Shown here piece after piece: positions 36,086 to 43,741 of a DNA stretch of 64,000 nt. Both the position numbers and the translations under genes were made by a program. Positions within the stretch are counted from its first letter, which is position 1. Each line of letters begins with the position of its first letter. The stretch spans positions 253,471 through 317,470 of the forward strand of contig JAPSLO010000008.1 of the NCBI GenBank assembly GCA_031180725.1, given 5' to 3'. Source of the DNA: Roseomonas sp. (GTDB lineage Bacteria; Pseudomonadota; Alphaproteobacteria; Acetobacterales; Acetobacteraceae). A model generated the notes under the pieces. The model saw nothing but the letters and a program-made list of their open reading frames with translations. It was not told the origin of the DNA and did no database searches.

Positions 36086-36529
36086 ATGACAGACGGCACG
36101 CGCGATACCAAGGGCATCGAGATCGTCGAGGACGCCTTCCCCGAGCTGGACGCCGTGGCGGCCATCCAGCGCGGGTTGCACGCCTACAACCAGGAACTGG
36201 GCGGCCCGTATGACCGAGAGCCGGTGACTCTGCTGGCCCGCGCGCCGGATGGTGCCGTACGCGGGGGCCTGCTGGGCCTAACTTTTTGGGGCTGGTTGTT
36301 CATCGACTGGCTCTGGCTGGCGCGAGAGGTGCGGGGCCTAGGCCTGGGTTCGGAACTGCTGCAGCGGGCGGAAGCCATCGCGCGGGAACGCGGCTGCGCC
36401 AATGCCTATACCGATACCTTCTCCTTCCAGGCGCCCGGCTTCTGGGAACGGAACGGCTATGCCGAGTTCGGCCGGCTGGACGGCATGCCGGCCGGGCATG
36501 CACGCCTCTGGTTCCGCAAGGCGCTGTAG
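36086..36529 (+). CDS. GNAT family N-acetyltransferase
   Basis: A protein of 147 residues with the GNAT fold: the acetyl-CoA-binding stretch VRGLGLGSELLQRAEAIA (a variant of Q/RxxGxG/A) and the C-terminal TFSFQAPGFWERNGYAEFGRL, typical of small acetyltransferases that modify amines. The start at 36086 (MTDGTRD) is the first ATG consistent with the fold. It is followed after 16 bases by the sulfotransferase-like gene, probably one transcript. The substrate is unknown. Confidence 0.88.
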   Translation: MTDGTRDTKGIEIVEDAFPELDAVAAIQRGLHAYNQELGGPYDREPVTLLARAPDGAVRGGLLGLTFWGWLFIDWLWLAREVRGLGLGSELLQRAEAIARERGCANAYTDTFSFQAPGFWERNGYAEFGRLDGMPAGHARLWFRKAL

Positions 36530-36545
36530 GCTAGTGGACCAGCGC

Positions 36546-37880
36546 ATGGGAAAGCCCGACGCCATCCTCCATATCGGCCAGTCGAAGACTGGCACCTCCT
36601 CTATCCAGCGAGTGCTCGGGGCGCGGCGGGCCGAACTCAACGCCCTTGGCGTGCACTACCCCGTCTCTCCGGGCGCCGCCAATCACGGGCTGCTGCCGGC
36701 TTCGCTCGCGGAGCCCTCCCAGCTCTCGCATTTCCATCCCAATGTCTGGGAAGGCATGGCGCCGGCAGCGCGACTGGCGCGCTTCCGCTCGGAATTCGCG
36801 GCCGAAATGGGAAGGCTGCCGCGCGGCACGCAGCTGGTGCTGATTTCTGCTGAGCAGATCTCGGGGCTGCTGCACACCGAAGCCGCCATCGCCAAGCTGC
36901 GCGACTTGCTGGCACCCTATGTCGGGCGGGTGAAGGTGGTGATGTATCTGCGCCGGCAGGACAGCCACTTCGCCTCCGGCTACACTCAGTCGCTGCGCAT
37001 CGGCCACATCAACCCGCCGCAGCTGCCGGCGCTGGGGCCGCAGCAAATGTGGCAATATGACTACGCCACCCTGCTGGACCGTTGGGCGCGCGTCTATGGC
37101 GAGGCGGCGATCGTGCCCCGCATCTTCGAACCGGAAAGCCTGCTGAACGGCGATGTGGTGGACGACTTCCTCTCGCTCTGCGGCATTGAGCTGGAGGTGC
37201 CGCCGGACGACCCCGACCGGCAGAGCAACCTCTCGCTCACGCGCGGCGCCATCGACCTGGTGCGTGCGGTGGGAGAAGCCATGCAGGCCTCACCGGAGGG
37301 GTTGAACGGTTCATCTCCGCTCTGGCGCCACATCGTCGGCGCGGTGAACGAAGCGCTGCCCGGCCGTGGCTGGCGCCCCGACCCGGGCGAGGCCGCCGCC
37401 TTCCTGGCACGCTTCGCCGAGGCGAACGAGGCGGTGCGACGCCGCTGGTTCCCGGACCGCGCGACACTGTTCACCATGCCGGAGGCGGCGCCCGCCGCAG
37501 CGCGCGCCGCCCCGCCGCCGGTCGACAAGGCGGCGGCGCTGGAGGCGGCCTGCGCGCTGATCCTGCATGAGGCGAAATCGAGCCTGGCGCGGGAGGCGCA
37601 TCTCCAGGCCGCCATCGCCCGGCTGAAGGAGAAGATGTGCGACGAGGAGGGAGCGCGCATCGCCTGGCGCGCGGCGCTGCGCGCCGATCCCACGCATCCG
37701 CAGGCCCAGCAGCGCCTGGCGGAGATGGCCCTGGCCGTCGGCGACCTGGTGACCGCGCAGGCTCATCTGGACGTGTTGCGCCGGGCCCATCCGAACCACC
37801 AGCTGACCGAGCGCGTGGCGCGGCTCATGGTGAAGGCGCAAGCGAGCGTTGAGCCGCCCAGCGCGCAAGAGGCGTCCTGA
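36546..37880 (+). CDS. Sulfotransferase-like protein with C-terminal TPR-like region
   Basis: A protein of 444 residues. Near the N-terminus it has ILHIGQSKTGTSSIQRVL, the phosphosulfate-binding P-loop of sulfotransferase-related proteins (K-T/S-G-T-S/T-S), then VVMYLRRQDSHFASGY as a likely 3'-phosphate-binding region. After a Pro/Ala linker around 315-330, the last 110 residues form amphipathic helices resembling tetratricopeptide repeats (ADPTHPQAQQRLAEMALAVG). Such proteins often modify glycans or lipids with sulfate. A degraded FkbM methyltransferase lies just downstream on the opposite strand, suggesting a decaying surface-modification locus. The start at 36546 is not fixed by a strong ribosome site; GTG at 36534 is possible. 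Confidence 0.75.
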   Translation: MGKPDAILHIGQSKTGTSSIQRVLGARRAELNALGVHYPVSPGAANHGLLPASLAEPSQLSHFHPNVWEGMAPAARLARFRSEFAAEMGRLPRGTQLVLISAEQISGLLHTEAAIAKLRDLLAPYVGRVKVVMYLRRQDSHFASGYTQSLRIGHINPPQLPALGPQQMWQYDYATLLDRWARVYGEAAIVPRIFEPESLLNGDVVDDFLSLCGIELEVPPDDPDRQSNLSLTRGAIDLVRAVGEAMQASPEGLNGSSPLWRHIVGAVNEALPGRGWRPDPGEAAAFLARFAEANEAVRRRWFPDRATLFTMPEAAPAAARAAPPPVDKAAALEAACALILHEAKSSLAREAHLQAAIARLKEKMCDEEGARIAWRAALRADPTHPQAQQRLAEMALAVGDLVTAQAHLDVLRRAHPNHQLTERVARLMVKAQASVEPPSAQEAS

Positions 37881-37943
37881 GCCGCGGTCATCCGCTCAGG
37901 CCGCCTCGGGAACGGCGGCGCGCCAGTCGAAGCGGACGCGGCC

Positions 37944-38180
37944 TCAGCCGGGCGGCGTGCAGAGAAGCACGTGGCCCATCTTCTCGAACCGGTAGCCGTA
38001 GCCCTCCAACAGCCTTCCCGGGCGCCCGGCGGGACATGGATGTCCATCGGCAGCCGGGGGCGGTGTTCCTGGAGGAACTTGGCCCCACCGCGCAACACGC
38101 CGCCCTCGAATCCCTCCACGTCGATATTGACCACCACAGGGCCCTGCGGCTGCAAATCGGCAACTTCACAACTGGCGCCC
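37944..38180 (-). pseudogene. FkbM family methyltransferase remnant (frameshifted, 5'-truncated)
   Basis: On the complement strand, one frame (about 38160-38020) encodes GPVVVNIDVEGFEGGVLRGG and then HRPRLPMDIHVPPG, the unmistakable core of FkbM methyltransferases (IDVEG followed by LRGG). The expected C-terminus LLEGYGYRFEKMGHVLLC continues in another frame from about 38020 to a stop at 37944-37946. Joining them needs one extra base, consistent with loss of a base in the GGGCGCCCGGG tract. The N-terminal methyltransferase domain is absent because the EamA gene occupies the space upstream. FkbM enzymes methylate hydroxyls of sugars or small molecules. The locus is therefore most likely a decayed fragment. 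Confidence 0.8.
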
Positions 38181-38243
38181 GTCCGCTCAGCCCTGCGCCC
38201 AGTTCGGATGGAACATCCGTCCTGACGATGCCCCAAACCCGTG

Positions 38244-39146
38244 CTACGCTTTGCGGCCCCGTCGCGTCTCGCGCCACCAGATGAAGAGCCCCGCCCCCAC
38301 CAGCACCGCGAACCCCAACACGTCCAGCGCCCCGGGCAGTTCACCCCAGATCACCGCGGCGAAGAACATGGTCCAGAGCAGCGCCGAATATTCGAAGGGT
38401 GCCAGCAGCGTCGGCTCGCCGCGGCGGTAGGCTTCCGTCATCAGAAGCTGCGCGACCGCGCTGACCACCCCGATCGCGACCAGCAGCGCCCATTCCCGCG
38501 GCGTCGGCGTGACCCAGACAGGGATCGTGGCCAGGCCCGCCAGCACCGCGCTGCCGATGGCGAACCATAGCACGATGGTCACGCCGTGCTCGCCCTTCTC
38601 CCCCATGCGGCGGATGGACATCATCGCCACCGCCCAGCCCAGCGCGCCCATCAGCACCAGTAGCACCGGCACCAGCGGCAAGGCAGCGCCCGACATGCCG
38701 GGGCGCGCCACGATCAGCACGCCCAGGAACCCCACCACCACCGCGCTCCAGCGCCGCCAGCCCACCTTCTCGCCCAGGAACAGCACCGACAGCGCCGTGA
38801 GGAACAGCGGCATGGTGAAGCCGAGTGCCGTGGCGGTGGCCAACGGCAGCATGGCATAGCCGGAGAAGGCGCCGACCATGCCGGCGAGCCCCGCCAGCGT
38901 GCGCACTGCATGGCTCAAAGGTGCGCGGGTGCGCAGCAGGTGCAGCCCGCCCGCGCGCAGCATCATCAGGAACAGGATCGGCAGGGCGAAGAGATTGCGG
39001 AATAGCACCAGCTCCGCCATCGGGATCGCGCCCTGCAGCGCCTTCACCGCCGCCGCGGCGATGGTGAAGGTCCCGGAGGAGGCAAGCACGAGCAGGATGG
39101 CGCGCTGCCGGGCGCGGAGGGTCTGGGCGGAAATGGGTGGGGACAT
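38244..39146 (-). CDS. EamA/DMT family transporter
   Basis: A membrane protein of 300 residues with about ten hydrophobic segments arranged as two EamA repeats. The first repeat includes PMAELVLFRNLFALPILFL and the second has EPTLLAPFEYSALLWTMFFA with the conserved AxxxxxxPxxxxL pattern of the drug/metabolite transporter superfamily. It probably exports a small metabolite; the substrate is unknown. It is divergent from the nudix-alaX-sseA-metC operon across 37 bases, so the promoters overlap. Its 3' end abuts the FkbM remnant. Confidence 0.92.
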   Translation of the reverse strand: MSPPISAQTLRARQRAILLVLASSGTFTIAAAAVKALQGAIPMAELVLFRNLFALPILFLMMLRAGGLHLLRTRAPLSHAVRTLAGLAGMVGAFSGYAMLPLATATALGFTMPLFLTALSVLFLGEKVGWRRWSAVVVGFLGVLIVARPGMSGAALPLVPVLLVLMGALGWAVAMMSIRRMGEKGEHGVTIVLWFAIGSAVLAGLATIPVWVTPTPREWALLVAIGVVSAVAQLLMTEAYRRGEPTLLAPFEYSALLWTMFFAAVIWGELPGALDVLGFAVLVGAGLFIWWRETRRGRKA

Positions 39147-39183
39147 GGACGTTCCGTGGCGCCGAGGCTAACCATCCCCTTGC

Positions 39184-39828
39184 ATGAGCGCCAGCCCGCC
39201 CCGCCATCCCAAGGCCCCGCCCATCCCGCCCGCGCCGGGCCTGCAGGTGGAGGCCGACGAGGTCGTCTTCGGCCAGCGGTTCGCGATGCAGCGCGTCCGC
39301 TTCCGCTACACGCGCTTCGATGGATCGCTTTCCGGCCCGCTGACCTGGGAATTGTGGCGGCGCGGCCGGGGCGTGGTGATCCTGCCCTATGACCCCGCCA
39401 CGGACCGCGTCGCATTGATCGAGCAGTTCCGGCTGCCAGCCCATGCCGCCGGGTTGAAGCCCGTGCAGACCGAACTGCCCGCCGGCCTCCTGGAGCCGGA
39501 GGAAGACCCCGCCCGCGCCGCCGCGCGGGAGCTGGAGGAGGAAACCGGCCTGCCCGCGCGGCACTTGGCGCCGATCGGGCCCTTCCTGCTGATGCCGGGC
39601 GGCTGCGACGAGGTGGTACATTTCTACTGCGCTCATGTGGCCCTGCCCGAGATCCTCACCACCACGCATGGCCTGGACACCGAAAACGAAAGTACGCGGC
39701 TGGTGGTGATGCCGGCGGCGGATGCCTTCCGCATGGTGGCGGAGCGTAAGCTGGACGGCGCGCCCACCGCGCTCGCCTTGCTCTGGCTGCAGATCAATCA
39801 CGCCCGGCTGCGCGAGGAGTGGACATGA
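39184..39828 (+). CDS. NUDIX hydrolase, ADP-ribose pyrophosphatase type
   Basis: A protein of 214 residues with the Nudix box GLLEPEEDPARAAARELEEE, that is G-x5-E-x7-R-E-x2-E-E-x-G, in the middle of the chain. The N-terminal strand block (QRFAMQRVRFRYTRFDG) and the EQFRLPAH stretch before the box are typical of ADP-ribose pyrophosphatases of the NudF/TrgB type. It would cleave ADP-ribose to AMP and ribose-5-phosphate. Its stop overlaps the start of alaX (ATGA at 39825-39828), so it is the first gene of a coupled operon. Confidence 0.92.
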   Translation: MSASPPRHPKAPPIPPAPGLQVEADEVVFGQRFAMQRVRFRYTRFDGSLSGPLTWELWRRGRGVVILPYDPATDRVALIEQFRLPAHAAGLKPVQTELPAGLLEPEEDPARAAARELEEETGLPARHLAPIGPFLLMPGGCDEVVHFYCAHVALPEILTTTHGLDTENESTRLVVMPAADAFRMVAERKLDGAPTALALLWLQINHARLREEWT

Positions 39829-40541
39829 CTGAACAGCTCTTCACCGAGGACGCCTATCTGAAGGACTGCACCGCGCGTGTTGTGGCTGCGGATGATAAGG
39901 GCGTGATCCTCGACCGCACCGTGATGTACGCCCGCAGCGGCGGCCAGCCCGGCGATACCGGCACGCTGCGCTGGAATGGCGGTGAGGCCGTGATCGCGGA
40001 GGCGATCAAGGGCGAGGCCGGCGCCGTCATCCATACCCTCGCCCCGGGCAGCGCGGCGCCGCCGGTGGGTGGCGAAGTGCAGGCCAATATCGACTGGGCG
40101 CGCCGCCACCGCCACATGCGGATGCACACCACCATGCATCTGCTGTGCAGCATCCTGCCGGGCATCTACGCCACCGGAAACCAGATCGGGGTGGAGAAGT
40201 CGCGGCTCGACTTCGACCTGCCGGAACCGCCGGCGAAGGAGTGGTTCACCGAACGCCTCAACGCCTTGATTGCGGAGGACCACCCGGTCGGCTTCACCTG
40301 GATCGCGGAAGAGGAACTGGACTCGAACCCGCAGCTGGTCCGCACGCTCTCCGTTCAGCCGCCGCGCGGCGCCGGGCGCATCCGCCTGGTCCGCATCGGG
40401 CCGCCGGACGCGCCGGTGGACCTGCAGCCTTGCGGCGGCACCCATGTGCGCCGCCTGTCGGAGATCGGGCGCGTCGAGGTGACAAAGCTCGAGAGCAAGG
40501 GCCGGCAGAACCGGCGCATTCATTTCATCCTGCCGGAGTGA
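39825..40541 (+). CDS. Alanyl-tRNA editing protein AlaX-like
   Basis: A protein of 238 residues homologous to the editing domain of alanyl-tRNA synthetase. Zinc ligands are visible: HTTMH (His101, His105) and the C-terminal CGGTH. SGGQPGDTG near residue 38 is the other signature. Free-standing AlaX proteins hydrolyse Ser-tRNA(Ala) or Gly-tRNA(Ala) to keep translation accurate. The start at 39825 overlaps the nudix stop and is five bases before the sseA start. Its length (without the extra C-terminal domain) fits the AlaX-M class. Confidence 0.93.
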   Translation: MTEQLFTEDAYLKDCTARVVAADDKGVILDRTVMYARSGGQPGDTGTLRWNGGEAVIAEAIKGEAGAVIHTLAPGSAAPPVGGEVQANIDWARRHRHMRMHTTMHLLCSILPGIYATGNQIGVEKSRLDFDLPEPPAKEWFTERLNALIAEDHPVGFTWIAEEELDSNPQLVRTLSVQPPRGAGRIRLVRIGPPDAPVDLQPCGGTHVRRLSEIGRVEVTKLESKGRQNRRIHFILPE

Positions 40542-40546
40542 GCCAG

Positions 40547-41392
40547 ATGCGCAACATCGTCTCGACCGAATGGCTGGCGGCGGAGCTGGGTAAGCCGGAC
40601 CTGGTGGTGCTGGACTGCACCACCTACCTGCCGAACGAGCCCGGCGACGCGCATTCGGGCTTCGCCGCGGCGCATATCCCGGGCGCGCGGCTGTTCGATA
40701 TCGAGGCTTTCGGCGATCCCGAAACCGATCTGCCGCACATGGTCCCCACCGCGGCGCGCTTCGCGAAGCTGATCGGCGCTCTCGGCGTCTGCAACGACAG
40801 CCGCGTGGTCTTCTATGACCAGCACGGGCTGCGCGCCTCGCCGCGCGGTTGGTGGATGATGCGGCTCTTCGGTCATGAGGCCGCGGCCGTCCTGGACGGC
40901 GGCCTGCCGAAATGGAAGGCCGAGGGCCGCCCGGTGGAAACCGGCGCGCCCTCCCCCGTCACGCCTGCCGTCTTCGTGCCGGATCTCGTGGCACATCGCT
41001 GGATGGGCATCGGCGATGTGAAGCGCATCGTCCGCCAGGGCGGCGGCGAGGCATTGATCCTCGACGCCCGAGGCAAGGCGCGCTTCGACGGCACCGCCCC
41101 CGAGCCGCGCGTCGGCCTGCCTTCCGGCCATATGCCCGGCGCGGCCAGCCTGCCTTATACCGAATTGCTGAATCCCGATCAGACGCTCAAGGACAAGGCG
41201 GCGCTGCGCGCCCTCTTCGCCGCGCGCGGCGCGGATGGCACGCGGCCCATCGTCACGTCCTGCGGCTCGGGCGTCACGGCCTGCGTCCTCGCGCTCGGCG
41301 CGGTGGAGGCCGGGCTGCCGGAGCCCGCCGTCTATGACGGTTCCTGGACCGAGTGGGCCTCCCGCCCCGAGACACCGAAGGCGACTTCCTGA
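40547..41392 (+). CDS. sseA: 3-mercaptopyruvate sulfurtransferase
   Basis: A protein of 281 residues built of two rhodanese domains. The first has the pattern DCTTYLPNEPG and PGARLFDIEAFGDPETDLPHM; the second carries the active-site loop CGSGVTA, which is the SseA-type (mercaptopyruvate) loop rather than the CRxxxR loop of thiosulfate rhodanese. It moves sulfur from 3-mercaptopyruvate to an acceptor. It starts five bases after alaX and its stop TGA at 41390-41392 overlaps the metC start, so sulfur amino acid genes are coupled here. Confidence 0.94.
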   Translation: MRNIVSTEWLAAELGKPDLVVLDCTTYLPNEPGDAHSGFAAAHIPGARLFDIEAFGDPETDLPHMVPTAARFAKLIGALGVCNDSRVVFYDQHGLRASPRGWWMMRLFGHEAAAVLDGGLPKWKAEGRPVETGAPSPVTPAVFVPDLVAHRWMGIGDVKRIVRQGGGEALILDARGKARFDGTAPEPRVGLPSGHMPGAASLPYTELLNPDQTLKDKAALRALFAARGADGTRPIVTSCGSGVTACVLALGAVEAGLPEPAVYDGSWTEWASRPETPKATS

Positions 41393-42576
41393 TGGATGGT
41401 ATGACGAAGCGGGGCTTCGGCACGCGCCTTACCCATCTCGGCCGGCCGCCGGTGCGCAGCCATGGCTTCGTCAATCCGCCGGTGCACCGCGGCTCCACGG
41501 TGCTGCAGCCCAGCGTCGCGGCCCGACTAGAGACTGCGAAGCGCCGCTTGGAGCGGGTGATGACCTACGGCACCCAGGGCGGGCCGACGCATCACGCTCT
41601 GGAAGATTTGGTGGCGGAGATCGAGGGCGGCACGCATTGCACCATCACCGGCACCGGGCTCGCGGCCGTGGCGGTGCCGCTGCTGGCCTTCCTGAAGGCC
41701 GGCGATCGCTGCCTGATGCCGGACAGCGCCTATGGCCCAACGCGCAGCCTGGCTGAAGGGCTGATGACCGGCTGGGGCATCGAGACGACCTTCTACGATC
41801 CCACCATCACTGCGGCCGGGCTGGAAGCGATCTGGACGCCGAACACCCGCGTTCTCTACCTCGAAAGCCCCGGCAGCCACACTTTCGAGGTGCAAGACGT
41901 GCCGGCGCTGGCGGCCGTGGCGCGCGCTCGCAGCGCGGTCAGCATGATCGACAACACCTGGGGCATTCATCACTTCCAGCCCTTCGCGAAGGGCTGTGAC
42001 GTCTCGATCCAGGCGCTGACCAAATATGTCGGCGGCCATTCGGATATCCTGTTGGGCAGCGTGACGGTGAACAGCGCCGAGCACCATGCGCTGGTGCGTG
42101 GCGCAGCCAGCGCCATGGGCCATTATGCCAGCCCCGACGATTGCTGGCTGGCGCTGCGCGGCGCACGCACCATGGCGGTGCGGCTGAAGCATCAGGAAGC
42201 GGCGGCATTGCGCGTGGCGCGCTGGCTGCAGACCCGGCCGGAAGTGGCGCGCGTGCTGCACCCGGCCCTGCCCGAGGATCCGGGCCATGCGGTCTGGAAG
42301 CGCGACTTCACCGGCGCCTGCAGCCTGTTCGGTGTGCTGTTCCGGCCGCAGTACACGGAAGCCCAGATCTTCGACGTGGTGGACAATCTGAAGCTGTTCG
42401 GCATCGGCGCCAGCTGGGGCGGCTACGAAAGCCTGGCCCTGCCCACCAATGCCGCAGTGGTGCGCCGCGTCATGCCGCCCCTGCCCGGACAGGCGATGCG
42501 CCTGCATATCGGGCTGGAGGACGTGGATGACCTGATCGCGGATCTCGACCAGGCACTGGCGCGGCTGCATCGCTGA
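41392..42576 (+). CDS. metC: Cystathionine beta-lyase
   Basis: A protein of 394 residues of the Cys/Met-metabolism PLP enzyme family. The PLP-binding lysine lies in SIQALTKYVGGHSD, the phosphate-binding region in TGTGLAAVAVPLLAF, and the sequence YGTQGGPTHHALEDLVAEIEGG matches MetC of alphaproteobacteria. It splits cystathionine to homocysteine, pyruvate and ammonia in methionine synthesis. The ATG at 41392 overlaps the sseA stop (TGATG); an ATG at 41401 would drop three residues. It is the last gene of the nudix-alaX-sseA-metC operon and is convergent with zur. Confidence 0.9.
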   Translation: MDGMTKRGFGTRLTHLGRPPVRSHGFVNPPVHRGSTVLQPSVAARLETAKRRLERVMTYGTQGGPTHHALEDLVAEIEGGTHCTITGTGLAAVAVPLLAFLKAGDRCLMPDSAYGPTRSLAEGLMTGWGIETTFYDPTITAAGLEAIWTPNTRVLYLESPGSHTFEVQDVPALAAVARARSAVSMIDNTWGIHHFQPFAKGCDVSIQALTKYVGGHSDILLGSVTVNSAEHHALVRGAASAMGHYASPDDCWLALRGARTMAVRLKHQEAAALRVARWLQTRPEVARVLHPALPEDPGHAVWKRDFTGACSLFGVLFRPQYTEAQIFDVVDNLKLFGIGASWGGYESLALPTNAAVVRRVMPPLPGQAMRLHIGLEDVDDLIADLDQALARLHR

Positions 42577-42654
42577 ATTCTTGTGCCTCGGTCGCCGGCG
42601 TCCGCTCCGCTGGCTTGGCTTCGCCGCACTCGCGGCGGTCCCCGTTTGGGAACT

Positions 42655-42673
42655 CGGCCAGCAACGCTGGCCG
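42655..42673. terminator. Hairpin between convergent metC and zur
   Basis: A perfect 8-base-pair stem (42655-42662 with 42666-42673, three-base loop) lies between the 3' ends of metC and the zur-type gene. There is no T run on either side, so it may be a weak bidirectional terminator. Confidence 0.4.
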
Positions 42674-42699
42674 CGGGTCGCGTGACCTGAATGGACCTC

Positions 42700-43194
42700 T
42701 CACGCCGCCAGGGCGCAGGCGGCGCAGAGGCCCTCCACCTCCACCGTGGTCCGGTGCGGCACGAAGCCGGTGGCGCGCGCGGCATCCGCCACCGCATGCG
42801 CCACGCGGTCATCACAGACCTCCGTCGTGGCGCCGCAGCGGCCGCAGATCAGGAACTGGTGCGGATGGTCATGGCCGTGGCCGCAATGATGATGCGCATC
42901 CGGTCCGGCGCAGCCGACGAAAGCGTTCAGCCGTTCCACCTTGTGCACCAGCCCCTGCTCCTGCAGGAATTCCAGTGCCCGATAGACGGTGGGGGGCGCC
43001 GCCCCCGGTCGCGCGGCGCGCAGCTGGTCCAGCAGCGCATAGGCGCCCACCGGCGCCCGGGCCGAGAGGATGAGGCGCAGCACCTGCCGGCGCAGCTCCG
43101 TCATCTGCCCGCCGCGGGCCGCGCAGGCCTCCGCCGCCTTGTCCAGTGCCGCTTCCACGGCCGGGTCCCGCGATTCCGCCACCGTATCCACCAT
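42700..43194 (-). CDS. zur: Fur-family zinc uptake regulator (Zur-like)
   Basis: A protein of 164 residues. The N-terminal winged helix (TELRRQVLRLILSARAPVGAYALLDQL, TVYRALEFL) is followed by a metal-binding region with HHHCGHGHDHPHQFLICGRCG and a C-terminal CAAC, that is, two CxxC pairs for structural zinc and several histidines for regulatory metal. The FVGC and His-rich stretch is Zur-like rather than Fur-like. It probably represses zinc-uptake genes when zinc is plentiful. It is divergent from hisI and a COG0523 GTPase, a common Zur-linked arrangement, with a partial palindrome between. Confidence 0.88.
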   Translation of the reverse strand: MVDTVAESRDPAVEAALDKAAEACAARGGQMTELRRQVLRLILSARAPVGAYALLDQLRAARPGAAPPTVYRALEFLQEQGLVHKVERLNAFVGCAGPDAHHHCGHGHDHPHQFLICGRCGATTEVCDDRVAHAVADAARATGFVPHRTTVEVEGLCAACALAA

Positions 43195-43227
43195 GCCGCC
43201 GCCCTTCCGTCCGGCCTCATCCGGGCT

Positions 43228-43240
43228 GATATAGTGTAAC
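43228..43240. promoter_or_regulatory. Candidate Zur box / divergent promoter
   Basis: GATATAGTGTAAC is an imperfect inverted repeat, with 8 of 12 positions matching its reverse complement around a central G, located 34 bases before zur and 43 bases before hisI. It is the only AT-rich stretch in this divergent gap and resembles the GTTAT...ATAAC style of Zur boxes. It may also contain the -10 element for one direction. Assignment is tentative. Confidence 0.35.
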
Positions 43241-43282
43241 GCCCGACCGGAAACACCGCCCAGAGACGCCGGAAACGCCCTG

Positions 43283-43741
43283 ATGTGTGCCACCTTCGCC
43301 ACTTCGCCCGCCACGCCCCCCGGCGCCCCCCTGCCGGACGCCGCGGATCCCGCGGCCCGCGCCGCCTTCCTGGATGCCGTCCGCTGGGATAGCCACGGGC
43401 TAGTCCCCTGCATCGCCCAGCAGCACGACACCGGCGAGGTGCTGATGATGGCCTGGATGAACCGCGCTTCGCTGGCGGAGACGCTGGCCACCGGCCGCGT
43501 CACCTACTGGTCGCGCTCCCGCCAGGCGCTCTGGCGCAAGGGGGAAACCTCGGGGCAGGTGCAGGTCCTGGTGGATCTGCGGCTGGACTGCGACGGGGAC
43601 ACGCTGCTGGCGCTGGTGGACCAGACCGGGGCGGCTTGCCACACCGGCCGGCGCAACTGCTTCTTCCGCGCCCTTCGCCAAGGGGAGCTGACGGCGATCG
43701 CGGCCCCGATCGCCGACCCGGAGGAGTTGTATCGGAAGTGA
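43283..43741 (+). CDS. hisI: Phosphoribosyl-AMP cyclohydrolase
   Basis: A protein of 152 residues matching the PRA-CH enzyme of histidine synthesis. It has MMAWMNRASLAETLATGRVTYWSRSR, LWRKGETSGQ, and the metal region DCDGDTLL, ACHTGRRNCFF. The three cysteines in DCDGD, ACHTG and NCFF that bind zinc and form the active site are all present. It opens the ring of phosphoribosyl-AMP. It ends by overlapping the CobW GTPase start (GTGA at 43738-43741). Being divergent from zur and coupled to a COG0523 GTPase, it could be a zinc-stress paralogue or simply the main hisI; the rest of the genome decides. Confidence 0.93.
   Translation: MCATFATSPATPPGAPLPDAADPAARAAFLDAVRWDSHGLVPCIAQQHDTGEVLMMAWMNRASLAETLATGRVTYWSRSRQALWRKGETSGQVQVLVDLRLDCDGDTLLALVDQTGAACHTGRRNCFFRALRQGELTAIAAPIADPEELYRK

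Noticed and set aside
43283-43741. hisI as a zinc-independent stress paralogue
   Set aside because: All three zinc-binding cysteines are present, so there is no sign of zinc independence in the sequence.
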